A DNA stretch of 32,736 nt from an uncultured Pseudanabaenaceae cyanobacterium (GTDB taxonomy: Bacteria; Cyanobacteriota; Cyanobacteriia; PCC-9006; JAAUQQ01), in NCBI GenBank assembly GCA_938002085.1, contig CALLAT010000123.1, positions 1 to 32,736 on the forward strand, read 5' to 3'. The notes below the pieces were generated by a model that was given only the letters and a program-made list of their open reading frames with translations, was not told the DNA's origin and made no database searches. Position 1 is the first letter of the stretch; each line of letters starts with the position of its first letter. This document shows positions 8,222 to 16,792 of the stretch, piece after piece. Both the position numbers and the translations under genes were made by a program.

Positions 8222-9010
8222 ATGACCGTCGCACTCAAAATTGGCGATCGCACTTTCCCCAGCGGAGAAGTACTTGCTCTCTTGCAACAATATGGTCTGC
8301 TCCCGCCTCTGGCGAAGGAGATTGTGATTGAGCAAGCTCTAGCCAGTTGGATTGAAGAGGAAAAGGACCTGGCTTGGTCTCCGGAAGACGAAGAGCAAGT
8401 CATTCAGCAGTTTAAGAATCAGCAAGCCATGGCAGCCATGGCTCCCCAGGGTCCTCCTTCCACTGAAGCATTAGAAACTCAGCAGAAGGTGCTACTCAAA
8501 AAGGCCAAGCTGGACAAATTCAAGGAATGGAAGTGGGGTAATCAGCTCGAAAGCTACTACCTCAAACGCAAGGATCGGTTGGACCGGGTGATTTATTCCC
8601 TGCTTCGAGTCAAAGATGCAGCCATTGCCCAAGAGCTGTACTTCCGCTTAGAAAGCGACGAAGACAAGTTCACAGACCTGGCGACCAAATATTCCAAAGG
8701 TCCCGAGGCCAACACGGGCGGTCTCATTGGCCCCGCCGACCTCGGCGGCTGCCATCCTCGCCTCTCAGAAATGCTTAGAGTCAGTCAACCCGCTCAGCTA
8801 TGGCCTCCAACCCGTGTTGAAGACTGGTGGGTCATCGTGCGCCTCGAGAAGTTTCTACCCACTCAATTGGATGATGGTCTCCGGCGAAGACTGCTGGACG
8901 AACTATTTGCTAAGTGGCTTCAAGACGAAAGTCAACAGTTTGAGGTTGTCCAACAAGGTAAAGAAACTTCAACAGTGGTAGCCAAGAAGGCAACCACACC
9001 TTCCCAGTAA
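8222..9010 (+). CDS. Parvulin-type peptidylprolyl isomerase of a type I secretion cluster
   Basis: 262 aa with no signal peptide or membrane segment, so cytoplasmic, unlike SurA/PrsA exporters' chaperones. An alpha-helical N-terminal part (1-130) precedes a parvulin-like domain (about 135-225): an LLRVKDAAIAQEL strand-helix, FTDLATKYSKGPEANTGG (the conserved FxxLAxxYSxxP..GG element) and a WWVIVRLEKF closing strand. The usual parvulin cores around GGDLG and W/F-H are altered (GGLIGPADLGG), so isomerase activity is uncertain. Genes of this type regularly precede a C39-like ABC transporter and HlyD gene in cyanobacteria, as here. A role in keeping the secreted substrate export-competent is inferred. 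The ABC gene begins 92 bp downstream. Confidence 0.82.
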   Translation: MTVALKIGDRTFPSGEVLALLQQYGLLPPLAKEIVIEQALASWIEEEKDLAWSPEDEEQVIQQFKNQQAMAAMAPQGPPSTEALETQQKVLLKKAKLDKFKEWKWGNQLESYYLKRKDRLDRVIYSLLRVKDAAIAQELYFRLESDEDKFTDLATKYSKGPEANTGGLIGPADLGGCHPRLSEMLRVSQPAQLWPPTRVEDWWVIVRLEKFLPTQLDDGLRRRLLDELFAKWLQDESQQFEVVQQGKETSTVVAKKATTPSQ

Positions 9011-9102
9011 GGCACATAATTTAGGGCGTATATTTTTTTTCGGATCAAGGCCCAGACAGCACTTACCTCTATCGCGACCTCCGCTTTCCCTCAGCGTTCT
9101 CC

Positions 9103-12100
9103 ATGACTTACACCGAACTTTCTATTCCTAACTTTCTTCGGCAAGTGGAGCCATTCTCCCAGCTGCCTCGGGCCAAGCTGGAACAGCTCTCTAAGCGGGC
9201 TCAAACGTTTCGCTATCGCATGGGTCAGTCAATTCTGCGTCGGGAAACCCTGCCCCATCAGGTGGTGATCGTCGCCGATGGAAAGGTTCGCCTGCTGGGC
9301 TATCGCCCAACAAATCAGTTGCCCTTTACGCTTCAGCAACTGGGAGAGGGGGATTGCTTTGGCTGGGTGAGCCTGTTGCGAGGGGTGCCTTGTGAAACGG
9401 CGATCGCCAGTGCCGATCCCGACACCCTCTGTATTACAATCCCCGCCTTCGAATTTCTGCGCTTGATGCAGGAAGAACCGGCGATCGCCAACCATTTCAA
9501 CCAAAAAATCTCTCGATCCGAACTAGCGGAGCTAGTCGGGAAAGCCCTTCAAAGCCATGCACAGACAGCTTTTGACCTCAAAGACCTCATCGCCAGCGCC
9601 GAGGAACGAGCAACCCTACAAACGCTCGTCCCCGGTCAGTCTATGGGTCCCCAGGATCTTCCTCCTGGTAATGAATGGTGGGTAAGCGGTGGCGGTCGCA
9701 TCAACGACACCCTGCCTGGTGAGGCCCTAGATCTCAATGTAGGCCAATTCGAAACCGACGCAACTCGGCCAGTGCGGCTCCTAGGCCTCCCCCTATCGCT
9801 ACTGGACGACGTTGCTATGGCAGCTGCGACAGTCGCTCCACCACAAGATGCGGTAGGCAGTGATCCCTGGGGCGGCGCATCCAATGGCAATGGGCAAGCA
9901 CCAGGTTGGCGCGAGTCAGTACCTTTTGCACCGGATTATCCCCAAGAAGCTGATGCCCAGGTTCAAGAAGCAGTCGGCCTGATTACCTCTCGGGGCCAAA
10001 AAAAATATCCCTTCGTCGGCGGCAAAGGCATCGCCAGTGGCACCCTAGCCTGCTTTGCTATGCTGGCCAAGCATTTAAACCTCCCCTTCCGCAAAGACGT
10101 CATCCGCCGAGTTATTCGCGAGCAGCTCAGCCGAGGTGAAACCCTACCCCTAATCTTCTGCGGGGCTGTCTCCGAGATGATTGGCCTTAAGACTCAGCAC
10201 GCCATGGTGCCCAGCGCATCCATTGCCCGAGTCCAGGCTCCTGCGCTGATCGAATGGGGCAACAGCTTCGCGGTTCTCTACGAAACCAACAGCCGAGAAG
10301 TCACCCTTGCTGTCCCCGAGGTCGGCATTATTCGCCCCACCCCAGAAGAATTTGCGGCCCAGTGGGGGGAGAAGGGTGAGATCATCATGCTGGAGGTCGC
10401 CAAGGAAACCCCTCAGCAAACCTTTGGTCTCAGCTGGTTTGTCCCCTCAGTGGTCAAATATCGCTGGTCTCTCATCCTGGTCTTGGTTGCATCGCTGTTT
10501 GTCCAGCTCTTTGGCCTGGCCAACCCCTTGATGATTCAGGTCATCATTGACCGAGTCATCAGTAAAAACAGCGTCGATACGCTTCAGGTTTTAGGCCTGT
10601 TTCTGGTCGTCATTGCCGTCTTTGAGGCAATGCTCTCCAGTCTGCGAACCTATCTCTTCGTTGACACAACCAACCGCATTGACCTCAGCTTGGGTGCCGA
10701 GATCATCGATCACCTCTTCCGCCTACCCCTGCGATACTTCGAGCGTCGCCCCGTGGGTGAGCTATCCAGCCGCGTGGGAGAGCTGGAGAATATTCGGTCT
10801 TTCCTGACAGGCACCGCCCTGACCGTGGTGATGGATTCGATCTTCTCGGTGATCTACATCGCCGTCATGTTCTTCTATAGCTGGAAGCTGACGTTAGCAG
10901 CCCTGGGCAGTATTCCGATATTCGTGGCGGTGACACTAATTTTTGCCCCCATCGTGCGCAAGTTGCTGCGGGTCAAAGCTGAAAACCACGCCAAAACCCA
11001 GTCTTACCTGGTCGAGGCCCTTTCAGGCGTCCAAACCGTCAAGGCCCAGAACATCGAGCTCAAGGCCCGCTGGCAATGGCAGGAGCGCTACGCCCGCTAT
11101 GTCTCCGCAGGCTTCAAGACTGTCCTCACTTCAACAGTTGCCTCCTCAGTCAGTGACTTCCTCAATAAGATGTCAGCTCTGTTGGTGCTCTGCTTTGGTG
11201 CCTACCTAGTCCTGCAAGGTGAGCTAACGCTGGGCCAAATGATCGCCTTTCGCATCATCTCCGGCTACGTGACAGGCCCCCTACTTCGCTTGGCCCAGCT
11301 TTGGCAAAACTTCCAGGAGACTGCCCTGTCTCTTGAACGTCTCAGCGACATTGTCGATACCCCCCAGGAACAAGCCCCTGATGAGCGTGACAACATTCTC
11401 ATGCCCCAGGTTGTGGGCAAAATTAAGTATGAGGACGTATCCTTCCGCTTTGGCAATCAAGGCGCCATGCAGCTATCCAACGTCAACCTGGAGATTGCCC
11501 CTGGCACCTTCGTTGGCATCGTCGGCCAAAGTGGTTCCGGCAAAAGTACGCTCACCAAGCTTCTGCCCAGGCTGTACCACCCCAATGCAGGACGCATCCT
11601 TGTGGATGACTACGATGTAGGGAAGGTAGAGCTCTACTCTTTGCGTCGCCAAATCGGCATCGTCCCCCAGGACTCTTTGCTATTCGAAGGAACTGTTCAG
11701 GACAACGTCGCCCTGACCAGACCGGATGCTAGCTCCGAAGCCATTGTTCAAGCAGCCAAGGTGGCCTGTGCCCATGACTTCATCATGGACTTACCCCAGG
11801 CCTATGGGTCCTCAGTGGGAGAAAGGGGCTCCAGCCTCTCCGGTGGACAGCGCCAGCGTGTGGCGATCGCCCGCACCATCCTGCAAAACCCCAACCTACT
11901 CATCTTGGACGAAGCCACCAGCGCCCTGGACTACGACACTGAGCGCCAGGTCTGCCTCAACCTGATGAATTATTTTACGGACCGCACCGTACTGTTCATC
12001 ACCCACCGACTCCCTACTATCCAGAACGCTGACCTCATCATCGTCATGGACAAAGGCTCCATTGTTGAAATGGGCAACCACAGGGAGCTAATGGCCCAAA

Positions 12101-12144
12101 GAGGCCGCTACTACTGCCTCTACCAACAGCAAGATCAGGGTTAA
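9103..12144 (+). CDS. Type I secretion ABC transporter: cNMP-fold domain + C39-like domain + TMD + NBD
   Basis: 1013 aa. The cyclic-nucleotide-binding fold spans residues about 15-135. A Gly/Pro-rich linker leads to a C39-peptidase-like domain (about 299-440), an exporter membrane domain (about 448-720, six helices) and an ATPase with Walker A GQSGSGKST (808-816), signature LSGGQ (912-916), Walker B LLILDEAT (D936, E937) and H-loop H968. The ATPase is complete. The two N-terminal domains look non-canonical. The C39 Cys position reads ASG (311-313), the His position reads NSF (387-389) and the Asp position reads VPE (404-406), so no catalytic triad. The cNMP cassette lacks the usual Glu after FG (FGW 86-88) and the Arg (PCETA 96-100). 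It probably exports proteins without cleaving a GG leader, as HlyB does. Partner of the HlyD adaptor 78 bp downstream; a TolC-like porin is not in the window. Confidence 0.93.
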   Translation: MTYTELSIPNFLRQVEPFSQLPRAKLEQLSKRAQTFRYRMGQSILRRETLPHQVVIVADGKVRLLGYRPTNQLPFTLQQLGEGDCFGWVSLLRGVPCETAIASADPDTLCITIPAFEFLRLMQEEPAIANHFNQKISRSELAELVGKALQSHAQTAFDLKDLIASAEERATLQTLVPGQSMGPQDLPPGNEWWVSGGGRINDTLPGEALDLNVGQFETDATRPVRLLGLPLSLLDDVAMAAATVAPPQDAVGSDPWGGASNGNGQAPGWRESVPFAPDYPQEADAQVQEAVGLITSRGQKKYPFVGGKGIASGTLACFAMLAKHLNLPFRKDVIRRVIREQLSRGETLPLIFCGAVSEMIGLKTQHAMVPSASIARVQAPALIEWGNSFAVLYETNSREVTLAVPEVGIIRPTPEEFAAQWGEKGEIIMLEVAKETPQQTFGLSWFVPSVVKYRWSLILVLVASLFVQLFGLANPLMIQVIIDRVISKNSVDTLQVLGLFLVVIAVFEAMLSSLRTYLFVDTTNRIDLSLGAEIIDHLFRLPLRYFERRPVGELSSRVGELENIRSFLTGTALTVVMDSIFSVIYIAVMFFYSWKLTLAALGSIPIFVAVTLIFAPIVRKLLRVKAENHAKTQSYLVEALSGVQTVKAQNIELKARWQWQERYARYVSAGFKTVLTSTVASSVSDFLNKMSALLVLCFGAYLVLQGELTLGQMIAFRIISGYVTGPLLRLAQLWQNFQETALSLERLSDIVDTPQEQAPDERDNILMPQVVGKIKYEDVSFRFGNQGAMQLSNVNLEIAPGTFVGIVGQSGSGKSTLTKLLPRLYHPNAGRILVDDYDVGKVELYSLRRQIGIVPQDSLLFEGTVQDNVALTRPDASSEAIVQAAKVACAHDFIMDLPQAYGSSVGERGSSLSGGQRQRVAIARTILQNPNLLILDEATSALDYDTERQVCLNLMNYFTDRTVLFITHRLPTIQNADLIIVMDKGSIVEMGNHRELMAQRGRYYCLYQQQDQG

Positions 12145-12222
12145 TTAATAGCCCTTGTCTCCAAACGTTTTCCCTGACCTCGCCCAACGATCGCACCGCC
12201 TTAGCACCAAGGATTCAGCACG

Positions 12223-13986
12223 ATGTCGCCCACTCCACTCTCAGGCTCTGCCCCTAGCACCGCCAACCAGAACGGTACAGCGACCAATGGCAATGGTCGC
12301 AAAACCATAACCCAAAGCCTTGGGGGCCAATCCCTCAACGTTAATAGCGGTGGCGATGGCGGCAACGACAATGGTGCTGCTGCAAAAGCAGCTCCCCAGC
12401 CTCCGGCTTTTGACAAGCCAGTTATTTTCCGCCAGTCCTCTCTGTGGGCAAAGCTGATCATCATGGGCATCATCGGTGTCACCACCTTCTCCGTCGGCTG
12501 GGCCTGGTGGGCTAAATTCGAAGAAGCGGTTCAAGCCCAGGGCAAGCTCGAACCCCAAGGAGCCGTCAAAGAAGTTCGTGCTCCCCTCGGAGGCGTTGTT
12601 AGCTCCATTGAAGTCGAAGAAGGAGAGCGTGTAAAAAAAGGGCAAGTCCTAATTCGCCTAGACCAAACTTCTGCCCAAGCTCAGCTTGAATCCCTGAGCG
12701 AAGTGCGAGCCGCTCTAGTCGCCGAGACAAACTATTACAAGTCAAATCTCTTGGGTCGCAGTTCCAGCCTCCCGGAAGGTTACCGCGTACCTCCAGAACT
12801 TGTTTCTCTCACCGATAATCGCGCTGCTTTAGTCTCAGAGAATGAGTTATTCCGCGCTCAACTCGCAGGCGCAAGCAACGTTTCAGGCCTCGATGCAACC
12901 CAGCAAGCTCGCTTGACAACGGGGAATGCTGAGCGCAGTTCCCGAGAAGCCGCAGCCCAACTTGCCATTTCCCAACAGCAACAGCAGCTCAATCAGGTGC
13001 GTATTCGCCTCGCCAATACTCAGCAACAAATCCTCAACGCGAATAGCCAGCTTGCCAATGCTCGGCTACAGCTCCAAAGCGCCAAAGACGGCCTAGCCAT
13101 TGATAGCCAGATTCTGGCCGATATTGCGCCACTCGCTGAAGATGGCGGCATCGCCAATATTCAGCTCCTGCGCCAAAAACAAGAAGTTGGCAGTGGCAAG
13201 GCTCGCGTCACCCAACAACAAGCGGAAGTCGTTAACCGAGAAGCAGAACTCACCAACCAACAAGCTGAGCTAATGCAGCTTCAGCAAGAGGAGCAGCGTC
13301 TAGAGATTTCAGTTGCTCAAGCTCAAGAAGAGATGCTCAATACTGTGGCTCGTTCTCAGCAAGATCCCCTAAGCCGCATGGGGGAGAACGACAAGCGCAT
13401 TGCTGAAATTGATAGTCAGCTCAACAAAGTCATCGTCGAGAACGAAAAACAGATCAACGAGCTAGATAGCCAACTCAGTCAAACCCTGGTCACTCTTGAC
13501 TATCAAGAGCTAAAAGCTCCAGTAGACGGCACAGTTTTTGACCTTCAGCCCACAAGTCCGGGCTTTGTTAGCAATTCAAGCGAGCCCATTGTATCCATCG
13601 TGCCTGGAGAGGGTCTCGTCGCCCAGGTATTCATTACCAATAGCGACATTGGCTTCGTCAAGGAATGCGAAGACCCCAATGACATCGAGACCTGCATGGA
13701 TGTTGATGTGCGTATTGACTCCTTCCCATCCAGCGAATTTGGCAATGTGAAGGGCAAACTAATCGAGATTGGTGATGATTCCCTGCCACCGGATCAACTT
13801 TTTAACTACTACCGATTCCCTGCCACCGTTCAGCTAGAGAAGCAAACCATTCCTGTAAACGGGAAAGATGTCGCGCTGCAATCAGGAATGTCACTTAGCG
13901 TTAATATCAAAACTCGTCCCCGTCAGGTAATCACCTACTTCACAGACCTGTTTGAGAAGAAAAAGAACAATTTCACCTCGCGTTAA
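12223..13986 (+). CDS. HlyD-family membrane fusion protein (type I secretion adaptor)
   Basis: 587 aa. A disordered cytoplasmic N-terminus rich in Gly, Asn and Ser (1-70) is followed by a single membrane helix (about 75-96). Then come the first half of a biotinyl-lipoyl domain (about 104-147, APLGGVVSSIEVEEGERVKKG), a very long Gln/Ala/Leu-rich coiled coil (about 150-420, repeated QQQ and heptad pattern), the second lipoyl half (LKAPVDGTVFDL) and a C-terminal beta-barrel. This is the normal HlyD order and links the inner-membrane ABC exporter to an outer-membrane channel. The cytoplasmic tail is longer than in E. coli HlyD. It is the last gene of the operon and a strong terminator lies about 60 bp after its stop. 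Confidence 0.93.
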   Translation: MSPTPLSGSAPSTANQNGTATNGNGRKTITQSLGGQSLNVNSGGDGGNDNGAAAKAAPQPPAFDKPVIFRQSSLWAKLIIMGIIGVTTFSVGWAWWAKFEEAVQAQGKLEPQGAVKEVRAPLGGVVSSIEVEEGERVKKGQVLIRLDQTSAQAQLESLSEVRAALVAETNYYKSNLLGRSSSLPEGYRVPPELVSLTDNRAALVSENELFRAQLAGASNVSGLDATQQARLTTGNAERSSREAAAQLAISQQQQQLNQVRIRLANTQQQILNANSQLANARLQLQSAKDGLAIDSQILADIAPLAEDGGIANIQLLRQKQEVGSGKARVTQQQAEVVNREAELTNQQAELMQLQQEEQRLEISVAQAQEEMLNTVARSQQDPLSRMGENDKRIAEIDSQLNKVIVENEKQINELDSQLSQTLVTLDYQELKAPVDGTVFDLQPTSPGFVSNSSEPIVSIVPGEGLVAQVFITNSDIGFVKECEDPNDIETCMDVDVRIDSFPSSEFGNVKGKLIEIGDDSLPPDQLFNYYRFPATVQLEKQTIPVNGKDVALQSGMSLSVNIKTRPRQVITYFTDLFEKKKNNFTSR

Positions 13987-14047
13987 TAGTCCACACACAG
14001 CCTCTTGTAATGACTGTCAATACAAATAAGTAGCATCATTAGCAACC

Positions 14048-14085
14048 AAACGCCCTTCGTTTACCACTCGCGAAGGGCGTTTTGC
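14048..14085 (+). terminator. Intrinsic terminator of the secretion operon
   Basis: Perfect 12-bp stem: AAACGCCCTTCG (14048-14059) pairs with CGAAGGGCGTTT (14071-14082), with an 11-nt loop and a T tract that begins within the stem (TTTTG). It lies 61 bases past the HlyD stop, so the operon very probably ends here. Confidence 0.85.
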
Positions 14086-14089
14086 ATTG

Positions 14090-15766
14090 AGAGAAATCAG
14101 GCAACAATGCCACATCCAATTCGGTGAAATCCGATTCCCATCAGTGAGTCTGCAAGAGCAGAACGCTGTTCGCCTGCAGAGGGTTGAGGAATACAGCTAT
14201 TAAGATTTGAAATGACAGCGATAGCTGCCAGAGAGAGCCATCTTCACATCTGAGGACAACGCACTGGCTTGGAGCCTCAAAATCTACAATCCACTCCGGC
14301 TTAGCTCCCCCCATTCTCTATGTCAGTGCTAGGCAATCTGGGAATAGACTTTAGAGCTTGGAGTGAAAGCCAAGAAGTCCTTACATCTATTGCTACTTTA
14401 AATCCATTTAAACGGACTTGACTTTTAGGGGGGCTCCAAAAGCGAAGCAAGCCTCACGGCAACGAAACTAAGCGAAACATCGACTTATCAAGCTTATGGC
14501 ATGGTAAGTCACAGCGAGGCTGATGCAGCCTATAGCTAGAGCGCCTCAGAGCAATAATGCAAAAACACACTCATCATCCAACGGATTGCCATAAACACAT
14601 GGGATGGAACTAACTGTTCCAATTCAAGCCTTCAACGCTTAGCGAACAGGGTATGTAAAAGAAGGGACGACTCCTAAAGCTACGGCTTAGCTTGCAGAGT
14701 CTTTCTACATTGCGCCAGTAGCAGACAGGGCATATCGCTGTACTAGCTTAAAGACACAACGGTCTGAAATGAAGACTCAACAAGGATTAGGTGAGTATTG
14801 CAGCAGTAGCACGGTCTCCCCCAAGCTTCCAAAAAGCCAACGTGAGCCTTGACATTTATTCAGAGGTCACACTCAACAATCCATAAAGAATCAGACTATC
14901 GGCAAGGCTCAAAGCGTTTGATGAAACATTTACTTGCGAGGGAGATAGACATCATCTCATTTGTTGTTCGAGGCTATATAAGCCTATGTTTACGCGAGCA
15001 AACTCTATCCGGAGTATTTGGGGGCTGGTTCTTGGCAATGAGGAGCAAACCAAGAGCATTCGCCAACCTGTGAAGCAGGTGTGCCGGCAATTTAGGTGCT
15101 CGATCCCATTTCAACCAGTCTAAAAGATTTACATCCTAATTTTATTGCCGCATTTCCCCCTTCTGCGGAAAGCACCAAGCCTTCGAGAGCTGAAAACACA
15201 TTTAAAGTTCGAAGGTCAGCCAAATCTCACATTCAGAGGTGTGCTTAAAGGGAATGTTCAAAGAATATAAGCGCAAGTTCAAGGCATTTATTAGATGCTA
15301 GGCCAGCATCATTTCAAATAAACTATCCGTACTCGTGCCACCATCCACCGCCATAATTACGTTACCGCTCTGCGAAACATCTGTAGCCAGTGCAGAGGCA
15401 TTACGATGCCTATTTACGAAATTTCAGGAACAAGACAAATCCAGAAGAGAAATATCCATAACAAGACTTTTAGCATCTCTTCGAGAGTCTGGCATCACAG
15501 GGATAGACTTAGCAAGCATTGGCTTATATCGATTGCTATCTCAACAGTATTCATTTCTTTTGCTTCACAGAGGAACTCTCGGAAGCCTTTTTTCTATTCC
15601 ACTCCCCATATCGATAAAAGCCACGATCAAAAACTGAGATCCTCAAAATTCATCAACAGAAAGAAGAACTAATTCTCCACAAATAATTGACTTCTTCCAA
15701 ATATATCAATATGGTTATTTGGGGCTGAAAAATCAATAACACTATCTATCGAACACGAGTTAAGCT
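14090..15766 (+). other. 1.7-kb spacer without a convincing gene, containing several perfect hairpins
   Basis: No frame of more than about 100 codons exists, and the short ones have no family resemblance or obvious ribosome binding site. The composition is AT-richer than in the genes around it. Structure is visible: a nested hairpin 14149-14180 (TCTGCA/TGCAGA enclosing GAAC/GTTC); AGGCTG-ATG-CAGCCT at 14517-14531; TGGAAC/GTTCCA at 14605-14621; and a two-step hairpin at 14669-14701 (GACTC/GAGTC enclosing AAGCTA/TAGCTT) followed by TTTCT. The stretch may encode small RNAs or be a decayed region. The last 80 bases hold the cyAbrB promoter. Confidence 0.5.
15687..15715 (+). promoter_or_regulatory. 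Likely sigma70-type promoter of the cyAbrB gene
   Basis: TTGACT (15687-15692) and TATGGT (15710-15715) are separated by exactly 17 bp, giving 5/6 and 4/6 matches to the -35 and -10 consensus. A start site near 15722 would leave a leader of about 45 nt before the GTG start codon. This is the best promoter match seen in the window. Confidence 0.5.
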
Positions 15767-16144
15767 GTGACAGAACCATTGAATGGCAAGGCATTGCTGC
15801 AAAAAGTTAAAGAGCTTAAGGAAACCAGTGGAAATCCCACTCGTCGGGAATTGGCTCGCCTTTGTGGTTACTCCACAACAACCAAGAAAGGCGAAACTCG
15901 AATTAATGTTGCCGAGTTTTATGAAGCATTGCTTGAGGCCAAAGGTCTTAACTTAGGCTCTGAACAATCCCAACGTCGGGGCAGAGAAGCAACTTTCCGA
16001 GTCAGTGTCCAGAAGAATGGACAAATTTTGATTGGTGCCGCTTACACCAAAACAATGGGTCTCAATTCTGGAGATGAGTTTGACGTCAAGCTGGGTTATA
16101 AGCACATCCACTTAATCCAGCGCGATGAAGAATCAGAAGGCTAA
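15767..16144 (+). CDS. cyAbrB family transcriptional regulator
   Basis: 125 aa from a GTG start (MTEPLNGKALLQKVKEL). The N-terminal part with RRELARLCGYSTTTKKGETRINVAEFYEALLEAKGL and the C-terminal AbrB-like DNA-binding part (RVSVQKNGQILIGAAYTKTMGLNSGDEFDVKLGYKHIHL) match the cyanobacteria-specific cyAbrB family over its whole length. In this family the swapped-hairpin AbrB DNA-binding domain is C-terminal, unlike Bacillus AbrB. Members are small global regulators linked to carbon/nitrogen balance, heterocyst or hydrogenase gene control. Whether this is the cyAbrB1 (CalA) or cyAbrB2 type cannot be settled here. The GTG is chosen because it gives the conserved N-terminus and no upstream ATG is in frame. 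It is monocistronic, with its own promoter and terminator. Confidence 0.9.
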   Translation: MTEPLNGKALLQKVKELKETSGNPTRRELARLCGYSTTTKKGETRINVAEFYEALLEAKGLNLGSEQSQRRGREATFRVSVQKNGQILIGAAYTKTMGLNSGDEFDVKLGYKHIHLIQRDEESEG

Positions 16145-16216
16145 GTTACTGGGCTGATTCTCTAGACTTAGGGGTTCTTCTTGGGATAAAAGCTCAGATT
16201 TTTTACAAGAGACTCG

Positions 16217-16247
16217 TGCCACCTTTCTATTGGAAGGTGGCATTTTT
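16217..16247 (+). terminator. Intrinsic terminator of the cyAbrB gene
   Basis: TGCCACCTTTC (16217-16227) pairs with GGAAGGTGGCA (16232-16242) through 11 bp including one G-U pair, with a TATT loop, and is followed by TTTTT. It is about 70 bases after the regulator stop. Confidence 0.85.
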
Positions 16248-16250
16248 ATG

Positions 16251-16792
16251 TTCTATGGCTAGGAGCCCTCTCCACTGCTTCCCACACACAGCGATCGCCT
16301 TTCCATAATCAAAAGAAGAAAAACCGCCTCCAACCTTGACAAAGAGCGCTGCGACAAAATAACGGCGCTCTTGACAAGAGCAAGCCATGCCTACTAATCA
16401 AACGAAACTCTTATTCCAAACTAGACTGGGCGATTTTCTGAGTCTACGGCTACATTTCTCAAAAAAGCAGCTTCTTTATAGAAGCAACGGGCGAGTTAAA
16501 TCTTCAATAAAGTCCTTTTATCATCTGGGCAAGGGTCAAGGGCAGATGCCAACCTGTAGCAAATGTTGCTTTCATGTTGTGTGTCTTTCCTTAAGGGTTG
16601 TGACTCTACAATGCGAAAAAATGTTTTGCTATAGTTAAGCTTTAACAGCCTCCTACTTCGAAGCATCCCCAAATGTAGCGAAGCATTGCGGCTGTGTTCT
16701 TATCTTGAACTTCTATTTATCGCTTTTCCCCAAGCGCTTCAGAAGTGCCGTTTACCAAAATCCTGCTCCGGCGAGCTGTTGTCTAAGGGTCT
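16251..16792 (+). other. Spacer before the kinase gene; one hairpin, no gene supported
   Basis: About 540 bases separate the cyAbrB terminator from the kinase start. An 83-codon frame at 16387-16638 has no recognisable features and I do not accept it. AAGAGCGC (16342-16349) and GCGCTCTT (16365-16372) form a perfect 8-bp hairpin with a 15-nt loop. A TATAGT box (16630-16635) could be a -10 element for the kinase but has no matching -35. Confidence 0.45.

Noticed and set aside
14849-15073. 74-codon frame with an LSGVFGG stretch, considered as a GG-leader peptide for the nearby exporter
   Set aside because: The GG lies about 59 residues in with no proper leader pattern, no ribosome site is evident, and the exporter's peptidase domain looks inactive.
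15335-15672. Two overlapping frames of 100 and 88 codons before cyAbrB
   Set aside because: They overlap in different frames, lack family resemblance and have no good start signals.
16387-16638. 83-codon frame before the kinase gene
   Set aside because: No family resemblance, Cys-rich random look, no ribosome site.
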